64,000 nt of DNA from Heliopora coerulea (GCA_030142905.1 JASJOG010000459.1:62001-126000), one strand, 5' to 3'; positions 47,201-58,914 are shown, counted from the first letter of the stretch. Notes: generated by a model from the letters alone, not told the origin. Numbers and translations: made by a program.

Positions 47201-47904
47201 CCTACCTCTTAAAAGTAAATCGCATTTCCGTTTCACAGTTCTGTATGGCTTGCGTTTTTCCTTTGCCATTCTGTTGTTTCTGGATGTACATCTTTATCAA
47301 GGACTGTTCTTGGTGTCACGAGGATACAGATGATGCATCAGAAGAAGAACTTGTAGTAACCACACGAGGTAATTATAATGAGGTGAATCTGTCGAGAAAA
47401 GCGATTCTTCGAATTCTTTTAGGACCCTTCAGATCACATAAACCTATTTTATGTTTCCCTTCGTCGTTTCTTCCCTGGGAAGGATTTCTGATCTTCCGAA
47501 GGTTAGTCCTTATTATCGTGTTAACTTTCACATACGACAATCGTCTGAGAATGATGTTGGCCTTGATAATATGCGTCGCCATATTGGTTTCTCACATGTA
47601 CGTTCATCCTTTCATTAGCGCTTCTGAGAATATTTTTGAAACCTTGTCCCTGAGCACATTGGTCATTGTCTGTGGATTCACTCTAGTCAAAGCCCTTTAC
47701 CAAGGTGAAGATTTCTCTTCTGCTTCAGGCAGTTTGTCTTTGCTCAGTGTATTTGGTTTAGTAGAAAACATTTTCATAATTCTCCCAGCAGCAATCATTA
47801 TATTCGTTGTGGTGCTTTCTCTTTTAATCGGAATTACATTGTTTTTTCGATTGTGTATTCGAGTTAGTTGTAGACGACTGGCACGTCTTTGTGGAAGACA
47901 ATGA
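44297..47904 (+). CDS. Beta-helix plus multi-transmembrane receptor-like protein, one frame break
   Basis: Seen: exon 1 (44297-44342, MFKESYLATLFLLCQ, phase 1) joins at acceptor 44623-44624 to a long exon from 44625. The extracellular half has short N-x-F/T repeats with many N-glycosylation sites (SNSSFEES, SNSIFRNNTG, LSNNTFMKN), typical of a right-handed parallel beta-helix. The frame breaks between 45569 and 45634; an overlapping frame continues the same repeat pattern to the TAG-free C-terminus at 47904. It includes a Cys-rich module (CEQCPP, CQDCPRGGLCEGG, GALCGQCPDG) and about nine hydrophobic spans. Total ~1,100 codons. I recall large cnidarian families with this layout but know no function. 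Inference: a surface receptor or adhesion protein. Pseudogene or assembly error explains the break. Confidence 0.75.
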
Positions 47905-48065
47905 CACAACATGTGCTTAATATTTCAGAGGAGCCATCTGCTTCAAAAGCTCGTGTAACAAGGTATTAAAAGTTGAAATACCAATTCAGTTTTCAAAATA
48001 TAAATTCAATGATTTCCCCGATCCTTCTTCAACATTGTCTGAAGTAAGTCGAGTACATCATAAAC

Positions 48066-48071
48066 AATAAA
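48066..48071 (+). terminator. Candidate poly(A) signal of the receptor-like gene
   Basis: AATAAA about 160 bp after the stop codon. Confidence 0.55.
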
Positions 48072-48734
48072 GGCCTCCATGTAAAGAATGATAAATATAC
48101 GTTGTTTTTTGCTAGTACTATTAGTTACTGTCTTCTAGGGACAGAAGCCAGGTGCTGAAAATTGAACTCTGAAAAGACTGGAACGATACCTGCAAACTGA
48201 ATCTTGAAGCCAACACGGAGGCTGACATATAGGTCAATATGCAGGTCATCCCAGTCCCCTACTCGATATAACACAATGAAAACCTTTGCGAAAACTTTAA
48301 CCAAATTTCGGGGATTTTTGTTTTGTTTTGTTTTTTTGTTTTTTTTAATCGTAATAAGTAGAGGACAATATCTAAAGGACTGCATATTTGTCAGAATTAA
48401 CCGTCCATGTAAAATAAAGGTTCAGTACAACTTTTTCAGACGTTGGTTTTTGACCTACATGGCTGCCCGCATTTCGGCTTCTTTATTATCCCTAATGTAT
48501 AGTATAGTGGAATGGCGTTAATAGTCATCTGCTGGGGCTATGGAATGCACTTTGATGAAATGGTTGTCTATCTACGAATGTCGACTGAATGTCTACGAAT
48601 GTCGACTGCGCTAACGAGTTTGAGGTTGGCGTTAATGAATGATGAATTACTGGGCTGAATTACGAAGGACGCAGATCAACGTGGTCGAGTCGAAGGCATA
48701 TTAAAGGCGTCGCTGGCAGCCACCATTCGACCCA

Positions 48735-48985
48735 TACTTGTTCACAGAGCACAGCTATGATAAAAGAGTTGATTTTATTGAGGGGGGAAAGCCGGAGTAC
48801 CTGGTGGAAAACCCTCGAAGCACAGCAGAGACCAATTACAGCTCTACTCACGTGAGACCCAAGCTAGAGAATCACCACGTGGTTACCATCCAACTTGTAA
48901 CCACGGCCGATCTGGCTTAAGCTAGAGCCTCAGCGGTGAGAAGCAACGCGCTAACCGCATTCGCCATTTGTGCTTCCCTAAATGA
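48735..48985 (-). mobile_element. SINE-like repeat, minus strand
   Basis: On the minus strand a tRNA-like head (GGCGAATGCGGTTAGCGCG, then GCTTCTCACCGCTGAGGC) is followed by the core GGTTTTCCACCAGGTACTCC, CGGCTTTCCCCCCTC. This is related to the core in the repeat at 13711-13970. Confidence 0.6.
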
Positions 48986-50174
48986 TGGTATATTTTCTGC
49001 TAATGATCAGCAAAAGGTCTATGACTCATGCTATCTGTTCCTCACTTCCCATAATTTCTTAATCATCGAGTCAAGATGTTTAAATTGGCGGGGGGCTAAT
49101 CCTTGGAAAAGTCGGACAAACTACACACCATTTTTTTTTTAAAGTTAAGAAATATGCAAAGTAGAATTTCCGTTCTTTGATTATATTGATAAAGATACAG
49201 TAAAGCATAAAACACCGTTATACCATTAGTTAAACAAGATGAAGAATAAAACTTAATCCAGAAAACATTATATTGTTATTTGATACTCAAGACAGAGACA
49301 AATGTGCGGTGATATTTCGACTATATTTTAATGTCATTTTTGAACCAATTTTTTAAAATTGTCGGCTGGTCATGGTTTTGGCCTAACAACATTCTGGACA
49401 GGCCCAGTCCCATCGATAGAAGTATTGGGGACTTCATCCCAATTCCCTTCTCCCTAGTCTGCCGACCTTGGTTACTCTTCGTCATCTGAGATTATTCCCG
49501 ATCACTTGAGTCCCTCGTGGTCACTTCTAGTCACTCATGTGAACAGTTTGACAAGATCCTGTGGAAGAACGAAATTATCTCCTGGTAAATCAAGCACCGC
49601 TTGGCGCTCGCTACAACTTTGTTATTTTACTAAGGTAAGCAGCTTTTAGCCTTTCTCAATTCCAGAAACGTTTATCAGATGCCGCTATCAGCGAATTGTT
49701 TGCCCCGACTTGTACGTAAGTTATTTTTGTAATTCATCTAATTGTTTTGATAGCTGTATTTCCCCTCTCCGTCGGTTCGTTTACCCGTTCAACGTACTGG
49801 CGCTAGACCTAGAGTTTTCACTAACATATCTGCCAGTCGTCATTATAAACCAACTAAACTTTTTGAAAATGTTCACGTTCGACAGCGAACTTCATAAACC
49901 GAGTTGTAGCAGACCATAACCAGGGAACGGTAACTGTATACGGAAAATAGAAGCCACGTTAAAGTTTATGTTTAAGTATGAAATGTATTAACAATTCACG
50001 AGGAAAATACAAAAAAAAACTATAACCGTGTTGTGCCTTTAAACGTGATAAAAACACGTGATAAACGTGATAAAAACACGCTAACTTTTCTCCTCAAATA
50101 TTTCCGGCTTAGAAGATATTAACTTTCAAACTTTCTTCGCGAATTAGGATATTAAGAGGTTTGTTTTACAAGTC
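48986..50174. other. Intergenic; half copy of a foldback family, decayed exon
   Basis: 49240-49310 (AATAAAACTTAATCCAGAAAA, then CAAGACAGAGACAAAT) resembles one arm of the foldback at 53309-53486. The decayed exon at 49589 is listed separately. I see nothing else. Confidence 0.5.
49589..49634 (+). pseudogene. Decayed third copy of the 46-nt first exon
   Basis: Aligns without gaps over 46 nt to the exons at 37757 and 44297, ending at a GTAAGC donor. The start is ATC rather than ATG, and the CAA codon before the splice site is TAA. The interior still reads LALATTLLFY. Start lost and stop gained, so it cannot encode a signal peptide. Confidence 0.55.
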
Positions 50175-50285
50175 ATTTGAAAAACTCGCAGTACGTGCTT
50201 TATCGGATCACTAAAACACTCGGCTCTTGCCTTGTGTTTGAAATCTGATGAAGCACTCCTGCTGGGTTTTTAAACATTACTTACA
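50175..50285 (-). repeat. Dispersed repeat, reverse copy of the 26918 family
   Basis: Contains GCTTTATCGGATCACTAAAACACTCGG and AAGCACTCCTGCTGGG in the order expected for the reverse complement of 26918-27040. Confidence 0.7.
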
Positions 50286-50548
50286 ATCTGACCCGCTTCC
50301 CGATTGTTCAAACTTTTGTTTACATCATACTTCCGAAATGTTTAGCGAAACCGAAAGTACATAAAGATTACGTTGCACTTGAGCTAAACATCAAAAAAGA
50401 AATATTGGATCCACTTTGGCAGAAATCAAGTGATTTAAATGCTTGACATTGGACATGACCTTTGGCGCTTCAGTTCCTTGCTTTGTTTGTGAATGAACAT
50501 TGTGGCTGGAGATAAATGAGGATGTGGGAAGTGTGTTGTAATGGCCAG

Positions 50549-50960
50549 TTATTACACAGCTCACTGTACGGTTGTGGCAAGAAGGTGGATTACGATTAGG
50601 ACCAGGGTTAGGATACGTTAGGATTAGAGTTAGGTATGGAGTTAGGATTAGGGTTAGTTCTAGCCCTAGTCCTTGCCCGAACCTAATCCTAAGCTAATCC
50701 CAATCCTAATCCTATTTCTCAGGTAAACCTTCTGTAATGCCCAGTTATTATACTGCTTATTGTACGGTCGCGGCTAGAAGGAGGTTTACGATTAGAACTA
50801 GGGCTAGGATACGTTAGGATTAGGGATACGCTTGGGGTTAGTATTAGGGTTAGTTCTAGGCCGAGCCCTAACCCTAATCCTAACCTAATCCTAATCCAAA
50901 CCCTAATTCTAACCCTAATCCTAAGTCTAATCCTCCCTCTCGAGTATACATTTTAGCCAC
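50549..50960. repeat. Duplicated TTAGGA/TTAGGG-type arrays facing their complements
   Basis: Two ~190-bp units in direct order (starting near 50549 and 50740) each begin CAGTTATTA..GTACGGT and run through GATTAGG-type hexamers on the + strand. In each, the array then switches to CCTAATCC-type hexamers, forming a large palindrome. Units are degenerate, so these are telomere-like but not simple telomeric repeats. Confidence 0.85.
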
Positions 50961-51345
50961 GACCGTTATTGTACGGACTACTCTCGCTGCCAGTCAGTGG
51001 GACGTTCTAGGGTTTTTTCCTAAGGATATTGGCGGATTTTTTGAGAAAAATTTATGACCTAACTTGATCTTGGTAATCTGGTGAAACGTAACCGAAAGCA
51101 TCTGTAAAATTGGCCCGAGCTCGATATACTCATTACCTCGAAAATTCACCATATGATTTCGAAAAAATTCACTATAGTTTCAGGGTGTATTGATACATTG
51201 ACGAGGGAGTTGTAAGACAACAGTTGAGACAACAGTTTTTCGCCAAGGGGGGATGGCGTGCGACATTGATATTGTGTGAATTGCACCTTGAACAGAACTC
51301 TTGTCTGACCGTTTGAGAAACAGAAAAGATTTAAATATTGTTTTA

Positions 51346-51809
51346 GGCAAGGGCGTACTGGCCTAATCTTGTTTGGGGGGGGGCACAGTATTGGTTTGCC
51401 CGACCGCTTTGCGTTATCTTACACAGTACACATATACAACTTTGTTCGAGATTTTGTATGTGCCTTTATAAACAAATGAGTATGATTGTGTAAAGGCTCC
51501 TTTAGGAGAAGTTTAACCGAAATGTCTAGAAACATTAAGACAAAAACTAAGAACAATGTTCAATGTTTCTGCAATATTGATTCATAATCTTTGCAAACTC
51601 TTAAAGTTCAAATTTGTATACATTAAATACATTCTACTTAGATATACACGGTCTGTATCAATCATTTTCATTTTCTGTTGGATGAAATACATCGATAGAA
51701 AATCAGAAAAAATATGGATTTCACATGGATTTCAGCTCAATTGCCGGAGAGCAAAAATTTGAGGGAGGCCTGTGCCCCCCCCGTGCCCACCGGCCGATAC
51801 GCCTATGCG
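51346..51809. mobile_element. Diverged TIR MITE related to 36899-37206
   Basis: The left end GGGCGTACTGGCC and the right end GGCCGATACGCC form imperfect inverted repeats. G-rich and C-rich runs sit just inside, matching the layout of the 36899 element. Confidence 0.5.
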
Positions 51810-52040
51810 ACTGCCTATTTCAATAGCTTAGAAATTTTCTCGCACTTTGAAGGCCCAACACAGCTGATCAATAACGGAAGTGTTGAGGATTCAAGAGGTT
51901 TTACAGATGGTAACTGATAGCTTAAAAGTGTAGCCCTGTTATTCCCATATTAACTGCGAGAAAATTGACGGCTTATGCTTCAGTTAAAGGAGTCCTCTCA
52001 GGTCGCTCATATGTCTAACTTGCACCCTAGCTCTCCATCT

Positions 52041-52173
52041 GAATCTTGGTAGCTCAATTGTTAGAGCGTCTCACAGGTCATTAGAAGTTCAATCGAAGCG
52101 TTCGATTCCCGTATGGGGTTCAGAAATCGTTTTTCTGAGCATAGAGCTTGACGAACGTTCATTTATCATTCAT
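52041..52173 (+). mobile_element. tRNA-derived SINE
   Basis: A tRNA-like head has box A (GGTAGCTCAATTGTTAGAGC) and box B (GCGTTCGATTCCC). The tail GGGGTTCAGAAATCGTTTTT, then GAGCTTGACGAACGTTCAT, recurs in reverse at 60549-60617. That shared tail shows an interspersed element, not a lone tRNA gene. Confidence 0.75.
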
Positions 52174-52912
52174 AAGCCCTCTTTGTTTACAGACAGCGGA
52201 CCATCCAGAAAATTATCGGCCAATTAGCTGGGCTTTTAATAATTTAGCAGCTCGTTTTGTTTATGGTCTTGCTCTTTCTTGAATTGTTTTGGTCCTCAGT
52301 TTTTGAGCGCAGTGGGGTGCTCGCATTTATTACAGTCACCGAGCATAAGTTTAACATATCTGCATTCGAAGTTGGTTCTTGCTGATATAAAACTGGCACG
52401 TTAATGACACTTAAGCTAGAAGATAAGAAACCTTAACCGATTGGATGAAGTAAATGTAGTTTTCATCTCATTAAAATAGCGAAAAACTCGAAAGGCTGGC
52501 AGAGTTTGCATTAGACAAACGCCTGGTAAGGGCTTTTCTGGTACATGATCACGCAAATAGGACAAAATATCCATATACCGCTCAGCAATTACGAACAGGT
52601 GTTTCACTTGATGAACTGTGGTGTGAAGGAAAATATATTAAAAGGTCTATTTAAACAAAAGGTTTAGAAAATGAAAAAAGGTCCAGGATATTGACTAAAT
52701 TAAGAGCTACAATTTAATGATCTCAAATTCAATGTAAACTTATTTCCACTTTACGTTCGGCAACGAGAGGAGTTTGCGTGGTTCAATCCCCAAATTTTCA
52801 CGCTACTGGCTATATCTAACAATTCATTAAAGAGTGATTAAACAAAAAAGTCACACGTTCAGTCTGAAGATTTCTGTCTGACTAGTTTCTCACTGGAGAT
52901 CCGAGAGAATAA

Positions 52913-55900
52913 ATGGAGGATTTCATTTCTGTCTGCCATCCCATCCAAACGTCACTTGCACGTCTTAGACGTCATCTGTCTTTTCTGTTGATAGTTTGGT
53001 TCTTGTGTTTTCTTGAAGCTCAGTCTCAAGGAAAGTGTCGAGAGATACGCACTCGTGTAGTTCAAGGTTTGTTTCAGCTTTACTGTTGATTGAGTTGCTT
53101 GTAGGCAACTGATCAGCAAAGATGAGTGATGCCTGGTGACTGTTATTTAGTCAAAATGTACAATAAAAATATTAACAACATAACGAATTACCGTCGCCTT
53201 GTCATTTTTCAGCAGTGGTATACTCAGTGGTTCCCGAACTTTCAGTCATTAGACGAGAATTTTGAATAGCCATTACAATGTTTCATTTATCCATAACCAA
53301 CCAACAATTTTAAAAAGTAAAGAGTAAAACATAATCCGAAAAACGACATCTTGTTAGCTTGATAGTCAAGTTATGAAGAAGACAAGACAAGATAGAGACA
53401 ACTTTGTCTCTGTCTTGTCTTGTTTCATAATTTGAATATCAAGCTAACAAGATGACGTTTTTTGGATTATGTTTTATTCTTTAAATTTTCCATTTATTTG
53501 CTGGACATTTGTCACTTGAGAAAACCTAGACCGCGTTTTTCTTAGTGGGAAAATTTAGTAAAGATAACCGTGACTTCTAAATTGCACAAAACGCAAAAAG
53601 CCTCAAATTGTATAATTTAATGACGACTTTGCATAAATCGTTCTTTAGAAATTGACCAAGTATTGCTGAATCATTTTACACATCAAAACTTTCTCTAAAA
53701 AGTGTTTTCCAAAACACCGAATAATTCAAAGTAACGTTTGGTGCAGCAGTAGAGAAAATCTTTCTTTTAAGAATTTAAATGCTTATTTTTATTACAGAAG
53801 CGATTGGACTAACGTGTTTATTTCCTTGCTTAGGTCGGTGGTTAAACAGCACGATGTTAAAAAAAAGTCATGCCGTTATTGGAACCGACTGTGTCTTTCA
53901 ATGTCTCAATGATCAGTGCTGCAGATCAGTTAACTTTAGACGAGAAGGCAATGTTGATGGGGAGGAAAATTGCTCGTTATTTCACGCTGTCGCTACAGAG
54001 CAACCAGAGAACTTTTACGAGGAAGAACACTCTGAACATATCACACTTCTTCAGCCAAAGAGAGTGAGTATACAAAGGAATAGAGTGTTTAACGGTGAAT
54101 TCGCAAAAACTCTAAACAATCTATTGGGTTTGGGCTATTCCGTGGCATCAAAATAAACTATAATTAATTCTGACTTGGTAAATTAAAATAGTTTAATGCC
54201 AAACATATTATCCAAATATTTATTTCAGAAATATTGGAATTCTACATAACTAAAAAGTACTTTCCTCAAACTGTTTGATTCCTGTTCGGTTTTGCGTAGG
54301 AAATTTAGCACATAAAGCTTAAAAAGTATTATTCTTAACCCTATTCATATCAGAGAAAAGCCTCTAAAAATGGTTAAAGTTCAATCTTTTCCCACTTTCA
54401 CCAACATTCTCTGCTAATTTCACCCAGGAAACTAAGATTTTTCCGAATCTATGCAAAACTTTATGTGAAAAAGTACTTTTTTTCTGTGCCTTTGTAAAAA
54501 TTAGCGAGATTTTGTTTCACCGTCTTTCTTAGTCCTAACATCTTACTTCGTAAGGCACTTAAGATTCGATAATCATTAATTACCGACTACATTTCACACA
54601 TTCTTTTAGACTTGCTCCCACAATTTCCTAACAGTAATTTTCTTTTCTTGTAGTCATCCGATTGCCGTTGTTTCTCGTGCAAAAATAATGGAACATGCGT
54701 TTCTAACTTCAAGAGTTGTACATGTCTTCCTGGTTACACTGGGAAATATTGCGAGGAAGGTAAAGATGGAAACTCCCGTTAGATCAAAGTCAAATTACTT
54801 GTTTCATCTTGTCAAATGTTGTCACTGAGTCCTGCTAAACTATTCCGACTGTACTCAAAAAAGTTGAGCTCCACTTGACTTAGTTCAGTTTTCCCGAAAT
54901 TCTTGAAAAACTAGAACCTCTTTTGTATGGTACTGTCGCCTCGCGTTTCTGTAGATCAATGACATTAGCAAAGTTTGGGAGATATCAAACCCAACCACTA
55001 TCATGGACATTCGATTTGAAGCAGGAATTTTGTGGTTCATTCCGAGGATGTGTTTTTCTGAGGGGGGGGGGCACTAAATTCAGGGGAGTGATAAACTTTT
55101 CACTTGCTAACTGCATTCACTAATCATTCCAAGCAAGAAAGGTAGCGAAGGATTGTGGGCTGTTATAATCGCTCACAGATGTCCCGTATTTTCTCTACTA
55201 TCAATATTCTTCTGTGACCCAGGCCCTAGCCACGGGCATTCGATGGGACCATTGAATGGTCAAGGCTGGGAGGTGGTTGTCTCTGCCACTCTACTCCCCT
55301 CTGGACTTTCCTGAATATATCCAACTGTCCAGTTAATAAATTTTCAGCTGAAGATGGAAACTGTCGTTAACTCCCGCTAATTCCTCTAAATTGAATATCG
55401 ACTATTATTTTCTTGTTATTTCTAGATATTAACGAATGCAGTTCAAATCCCTGTGATCAGAATGCAACATGTAACAATACTATTGGCTCGTACACCTGTA
55501 GATGTAATTCTGGATTTACCGGAAATGGAACCTACTGCACAGGTGATGTACTCTTACGTAAAGTTGACAGAGAGAACGGACCTATGTGGTGTGACTTTTT
55601 TTCATGTATTTTGAGTTGAGTTTGTTCAGGATAACATTTCAACAGATTAGTTTCAGTAATTTCTAATTTTTCCTAGACGTAAACGAATGTGATTTTTCCA
55701 ACGCCTGTCATCCGAATGCCACGTGTAACAATACTATTGGTTCCCATTCTTGTACTTGTCGAGTTGGATTTACTGGAAATGGAACCAACTGTACAGGTGA
55801 TAATCTCTTACTTGGTAAATGCATTCGTTCAGGTTCTCCATATCAAATTTAAACAATTATTCTACCAAACTACCAACTTAATTAGTTCTAGGCAATGACA

Positions 55901-58900
55901 AATGTCTTTCACGCTGTTCAGAGTGGACCTTTTTTTTTTTTTGAGTTTTTAACTTGTGAGGTGAAAAGTCCATGCGATTTAAATCTCGAGAACTGTTGAA
56001 TATATGGCCACCAGTTTTTCACAGAATAACTTTCGTCCAGTTCTGACGTTGGAAACGGAATTGTTATTATAAAATTGAAATGTTGAAACATACGAGAAAT
56101 CTGAACTGTCTCGTTCTAAGTGAAACGTACGTTTTATTTCAGACGTTTAAAGTCAATCTTATCGTTAGACGATTTCCTTTCCATAAAAAAGTGATTTTCC
56201 ATTGAAAATTTCGGAAAACCAAAAATTTTGAAATTTTCAGTTTGAGTTTTCGCCATAGTATGTGTTATGAAATTGCCTGTAACTTTTTTCCAGTTCAATA
56301 TTTTTCAACGGATTTTAGGAGCTATAAGGCAAACAGCATTTGGAAAAAAGTTTGTGAAGATATGGATGTGTATCTCAAATAATTTTTGAGATATCAAATT
56401 TCAAACTTAGTGCAAGCACCTAGCGCCTCAATCCTGTCTCTCTATCTCTCTCTCTGAATAGGGTTCAAACCCCTGTGATCAGAATGCCGTACGTGGCGAA
56501 ATAGATTTTATTTTCATGCACTCTGGTGATTCTTCCAATTCATAATTTTAACAGTGAAGCTTCAGATATTTGAAATTGTTCCTTGACATCAACAAATGCA
56601 TTTCTTCCATCCTTTGCCATCGAAATTTCACGTATAACTATCTTGTTGTAAACTGATAAACTGCGAAGTCTAGGTTGGGCCCAAGAAGCTACTAAAACCG
56701 ATGCGTGGTTGATTGCATAAAAAACGAAGTCTACTTACGTAAACATTGATGTGAATAAATGTTAATGGCGGCTCGAATATATAAAGAGCGTATAAGGGTC
56801 AACTGAGAGAAACATACTAGTTGTTTGTCATTCGAAAGGTAACATTACTACTGGTTCCCACAGTTACGCATGTAGTCTTGAATTTAATGGAAAATGGAGA
56901 CTACTGCAGAAGTGATTGTCTATTGGTTGACAATTATATTTATCCAGTTAATGCCTCTGTATCAATTCTTAACAATCATTTCGATAATTTAATTATTTCC
57001 AGACATTGACGAATGCCGTTCTAAACCCTGTGACCAATATGCTGTATGTAATAATATTATTGGCTCATACAACTGTAGCTGTAATCCTGGATTTAATGGC
57101 GATGGAACCAATTGTACCGGTGAGAAATTTATTCGAGCCTCTACTGAAGATTACTTCCGGATTTCAAGAACAAAGATTCTCAAAGCCATTAATAATTTAT
57201 GAATTTTAGCAGCCAATCCATGAACGGATACCTCATCACGTGCATGAATTTTAATACCCATTGACGACCTGTAGGAATAATATTAGTTATCTGGATAGCA
57301 TTTCTTAACTGACATATTCAAATCTGATCACTGATGCAAATATGCAACAGGAATACGCGGTTGAAAGGCTAGTTTGAACACTCTTTCATCGTGTTTCATC
57401 ACAGAACTCCAACTACAAGAAATATAGAGCTTCAAAAACTTGTTGGTCTTGCCTCTTATTTAATTGTTTCCACCAGTTAAACGTTCATTTATCGTACTTC
57501 TGTATACTTAGCTTTGAACAAAAACAGCAAATTTTGTTGTAGTACGGAACTTTTCATTATCAGCTCGAAGATTTTCCCGCCAAAACCTAATGCTCCGAGT
57601 AAAAAGCGTATTAGACAGGTCGGTTCATTATCGTAAAACATCAGACCGTTCAGCAACCAATCAGCATGCATAATTTTGCGTAATAACCAAAAAACAAGCT
57701 CAGCCATATAATTGTAAGCTTCACTTTACATATTAAATTTCAACAGTCATTCTAATAATTTAGTAATTCCTAAAATACTTAAAGCCTTTTCAAGTCTTCC
57801 ATTAATAAAGTGTTGACATTTTTACAGCGAAAAGTTGCGCAGACTTGTACAAAATAGGAGAAACCAATGACGGTGTTTACTTAATTGACCCAGATGGACA
57901 AGGAAGTTATGAAGTTAGATGTGATATGACAACAGACGGGGGAGGATGGACGGTGCTTCAAAGACGGTTAAACGGAAGCGAGGACTTCTACCGCGGATGG
58001 ACTGAGTACAAGTATGGTTTTGGGAATAAAACCGGTGAATTTTGGCAAGGATTGGACAAGATTCATCGAATGACAAAAAGCGAAAAGAACGTCCTTCGAG
58101 TAGACTTGGAAGATTTTGATGGAAATACAACTTACGCAAAATATGACAAATTTGAGGTTGCCAGTGACAGTGAAAAATACAGGTTAACCGTGGGGAATTT
58201 TTCAGGTGAGAGGGAAGACTATAGCTTGCTTGTTTTGTATCCTAATGAACAGTTTCTAGTACTGTATATTTTAAGAATTTCATGCGTGGGCGACTGAAAA
58301 GGCTTATGCAAAATTTTAAAACCGAGCAGTGGTGACTTATCGGATTCAACCCTAGATTTTAGATGAAGATTTACATCTGATAAGGCATGTATGGCTTAAA
58401 AAACTAACCGCAAAACAGGCTAGCCCAGAGTCTTGCTGGAGCCTAGGGCAAAGGAAACATTCATTGAAGTGACTCAACTCGCCTTCGATTTGTGCTAGTA
58501 TGTCCGATAGCACACTGCTGCTCATATTGTAAAAAGTACAAAAGCATGTTTATTGATAGGTCTAGGGGAAGAACTCATCAGCGATTCAGTTTTTGTGTTC
58601 AATATGCGAAGAACACAAAGAGGTTAACTTAACTGAAATTGATAATTTTTCTTTAAGGTGAAGCAGGTGATTCTCTTGCTTTGCACAACGGCATGGAGTT
58701 TTCTACCAAAGATCGAGCCAATGGCAAAAATCTCGGCAGCTGCGCTGTATTTCATACAAGTGCTTGGTGGTTTAACAACTGTCAAACGTCGAACTTAAAT
58801 GGTGTTTATTTTCACAACGAATCTGTAGGATGTGGTCGGGGTGTTCTTTGGGCTCATTGGAGAGGATACAACTACTCCTTGAAAGAAACAGAGATGAAAA

Positions 58901-58914
58901 TTCGTCCTCATTAG
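52913..58914 (+). CDS. Secreted PAN/apple - EGF - 3x cbEGF - fibrinogen C-domain protein
   Basis: Seen: exons 52913-53066, 53798-54063, 54654-54759, 55426-55542, 55677-55796, 57003-57119, 57828-58205 and 58658-58914. All have GT/AG borders and agreeing phases, giving 504 codons plus TAG. A signal peptide hydrophobic core [15 protein letters not shown] lies at ~28-42. Exon 2 has the PAN/apple pattern [16 protein letters not shown]. Exon 3 is an EGF-like module ([12 protein letters not shown]). Three exons each encode one calcium-binding EGF ([31 protein letters not shown]). The last two exons give a fibrinogen domain (~296-504) with [29 protein letters not shown] and the final EMKIRP. Known: fibrinogen domains of this class bind sugars or acetyl groups (ficolin-like, FREP). 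Inference: secreted recognition or matrix protein. The usual Asp-rich calcium loop reads [10 protein letters not shown] here. Confidence 0.88.
53309..53486. repeat. Foldback repeat in intron 1 of the fibrinogen-domain gene
   Basis: Arms about 53309-53400 and 53404-53486 are reverse complements with few mismatches (AACATAATCCGAAAAACG facing CGTTTTTTGGATTATGTT) and an almost absent loop. One arm-like copy exists near 49240. Confidence 0.85.
56462..56914 (+). pseudogene. Three decayed EGF exon fragments
   Basis: 56462-56494 keeps TTCAAACCCCTGTGATCAGAATGC, as in exon 55426. 56585-56645 resembles the first half of exon 55677 but has lost codons. 56828-56914 resembles the second half of the same type of exon, ending TACTGCAGAA before a GTGATT donor. 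None keeps a complete EGF frame with both splice sites. They show past exon duplication in this gene. Confidence 0.7.

Noticed and set aside
52041..52115. tRNA gene from box A and box B motifs
   Set aside because: The tail recurs at 60549-60617, showing a SINE, and a full cloverleaf was not evident by eye.
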